DNA of 5,499 nt from Lentisphaerota bacterium (GTDB lineage Bacteria > Verrucomicrobiota > Lentisphaeria > Oligosphaerales > JAFGRS01): assembly GCA_012514865.1 (NCBI GenBank), contig JAAYZO010000103.1, forward strand, positions 1 to 5,499, read 5' to 3'. The notes beneath the pieces were generated by a model. That model was not told the DNA's origin, made no database searches, and saw only the letters and a list, made by a program, of their open reading frames with translations. Positions 4,790-5,499 of this stretch are shown one piece after another. The position numbers and the translations under genes were made by a program. Positions within the stretch are counted from its first letter, which is position 1. Each line of letters begins with the position of its first letter.

Positions 4790-4866
4790 AGGTCAGCCGG
4801 GATTCTCCGCGCCCGCATGGCGCCGCATGAGGGGGCAAGGCTGGGCGCAGCGTCGCGGCATGGCCC

Positions 4867-5499
4867 TCAGCCCAGAGCCGCCGACGGCATCGCGCCCGGC
4901 GTCAGGCCGCGGTCCATCACCCCGACGAACTGCTCCTCGATCTGACGGCGCACCGCCTGGCTGTCCAGCGCCACGCCGAGCAGACGCGAGATCGTCATCT
5001 GGTTCGAGAAGTAGAAGTAGGTCGTCGAAAACAGCACCAGGAGGTAGGTCGTGAAGTCCACCTCGGGGCGAAAGACGCCGCGGCGCTGGCCCTCGGCATA
5101 GAGCCCGCCGAGGTGCGCGATGTAGGCCGCCCGCAGACGCTCCCAGTCCTCGCCGTGCAGGCTCTCGCCACCGTTGAGGTTCTCCCAGCATAGGAGCCGC
5201 CAGAAACGCGGGTTGTCCTCGTGGATCGCGAAGAACCGGTCCACGATCCGACCGGTCATCGCCCCCAGATCGGCCGGGGTCAAGCTGAGAAGATCCTCGT
5301 CATGCGCCACCTCGGCGTAGACCGCGATCAGTACCTCGCGGTAGAGGTCGCGCTTCGAGCCGAAGTACGCATAGAGCCGCTGCCGGTTCACACCCGCCGC
5401 CGTGGCGATGTCACCGACGCTCGTCCCGGCAAAGCCGCGCTCGGCAAAGAGGTCGCCCGCCACCTGGAAGATACGCTCGCGCGTCGCCCGCGCCCGGGC
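4867..5499 (-). CDS. TetR/AcrR-family transcriptional repressor (5' partial)
   Basis: Two hundred and ten residues are visible; the frame stays open to the right edge and the true start is outside. The edge-proximal sequence ATRERIFQVAGDLFAERGF is the typical first helix of the TetR DNA-binding domain. The helix-turn-helix follows as TSVGDIATAAGVNRQRLYAYF (visible residues 26-46), then GSKRDLYREVL. The GTG at 5463 falls inside the first helix, so it is not the start. The remaining helices form the ligand-binding and dimer domain, including NPRFWRLLCWENLNGGESL (86-104) and FYFSNQMTISRLLG (142-155). The ligand cannot be inferred. Such repressors usually control a neighbouring or divergent gene, often a transporter; that neighbour would lie beyond the right edge. 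Its stop converges on repeat copy B with a 61-base spacer. A few residues at most are missing. Confidence 0.92.
   Translation of the reverse strand, partial: ARARATRERIFQVAGDLFAERGFAGTSVGDIATAAGVNRQRLYAYFGSKRDLYREVLIAVYAEVAHDEDLLSLTPADLGAMTGRIVDRFFAIHEDNPRFWRLLCWENLNGGESLHGEDWERLRAAYIAHLGGLYAEGQRRGVFRPEVDFTTYLLVLFSTTYFYFSNQMTISRLLGVALDSQAVRRQIEEQFVGVMDRGLTPGAMPSAALG

Larger units (their letters stand above)
4592..4805 (+). repeat. Noncoding ~200-bp repeat, copy B
   Basis: It is homologous to the reverse complement of 2314-2509 and begins at the TAG stop of the URO-D-like gene. Structure in order: hairpin 4607-4613/4620-4626 (7 bp), a conserved patch TCCAC-x-TGCGCCGCA, a 12-bp stem 4686-4697/4708-4719 (GCCTCTTGCTCA with TGAGCAAGAGGC), the conserved block 4706-4760, and a distal hairpin 4751-4789. 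A 9-bp direct repeat AGCCGGGAT flanks it at 4593-4601 and 4795-4803, resembling a target-site duplication. No credible protein is encoded. The remaining gap, 4806-4866, leads to the TetR stop and shows only a short direct repeat, GCATGGCGCC/GCATGAGGG. Confidence 0.8.

Noticed and set aside
2238..4866. CRISPR array or autonomous transposon associated with the repeats
   Set aside because: There are only two long diverged copies in opposite orientation, without regular spacing, and no transposase gene is present.
4867..5463. GTG 5463 as the TetR start
   Set aside because: It lies inside helix 1; the residues before it (ATRERIFQ) are typical TetR sequence, so the gene continues past the window edge.

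Overview
The window is G+C-rich bacterial DNA, with long open frames on both strands that are mostly codon-bias shadows. The best taxonomic clue is the minus-strand pseudopilin-like gene. It has an N-terminus of the type FTLIELLVVIAIIAILA and a C-terminal H-X9-DG motif. Such proteins are hugely expanded in the Planctomycetes-Verrucomicrobia-Lentisphaerae (PVC) group, especially Lentisphaerota. The Gfo/Idh/MocA and uroporphyrinogen-decarboxylase-like paralogues also fit a carbohydrate- or methyl-compound-degrading PVC bacterium. This assignment is inference from protein families, not from a phylogenetic marker.

Layout: (1) 1-62, C-terminal tail of an unidentified + strand gene. (2) 197-1480, a Gfo/Idh/MocA-family NAD(P)-dependent oxidoreductase of a cysteine-rich subfamily, preceded by two hairpins. 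(3) 1569-2237, a small class I SAM-dependent methyltransferase, same strand, 88 bases downstream and possibly co-transcribed. (4) 2238-2505, a convergent gap mostly filled by a noncoding repeat (copy A). (5) 3162-2506 on the minus strand, the pseudopilin-like H-X9-DG protein. (6) 3163-3514, a divergent control region with a GntR/HutC-type operator-like palindrome on the pseudopilin side and two hairpins on the other side. (7) 3515-4594, a uroporphyrinogen-decarboxylase-superfamily protein that is probably a methyltransferase-like enzyme and not HemE. (8) 4595-4866, a second convergent gap holding copy B of the repeat. (9) 5499-4867 on the minus strand, a TetR-family repressor whose N-terminus runs off the window.

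The most unusual feature is the noncoding repeat of about 200 bp, present twice in opposite orientation (2314-2509 and 4592-4805). Each copy starts at the stop codon of a gene and runs downstream of it in the same orientation: copy A after the pseudopilin, copy B after the URO-D-like gene. Both copies carry a hairpin just after the stop and a large hairpin at the far end. The best-conserved block is 50/55 identical by hand count. A degenerate partial third copy may follow the first gene. This looks like a mobile, MITE-like or 3'-UTR/terminator-type repeat. No transposase, CRISPR array, tRNA or rRNA is visible.

The genes do not form one obvious pathway. The oxidoreductase and methyltransferase could be a small operon. 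The pseudopilin and URO-D-like genes share a divergent promoter region. The TetR gene probably belongs to a unit beyond the right edge.
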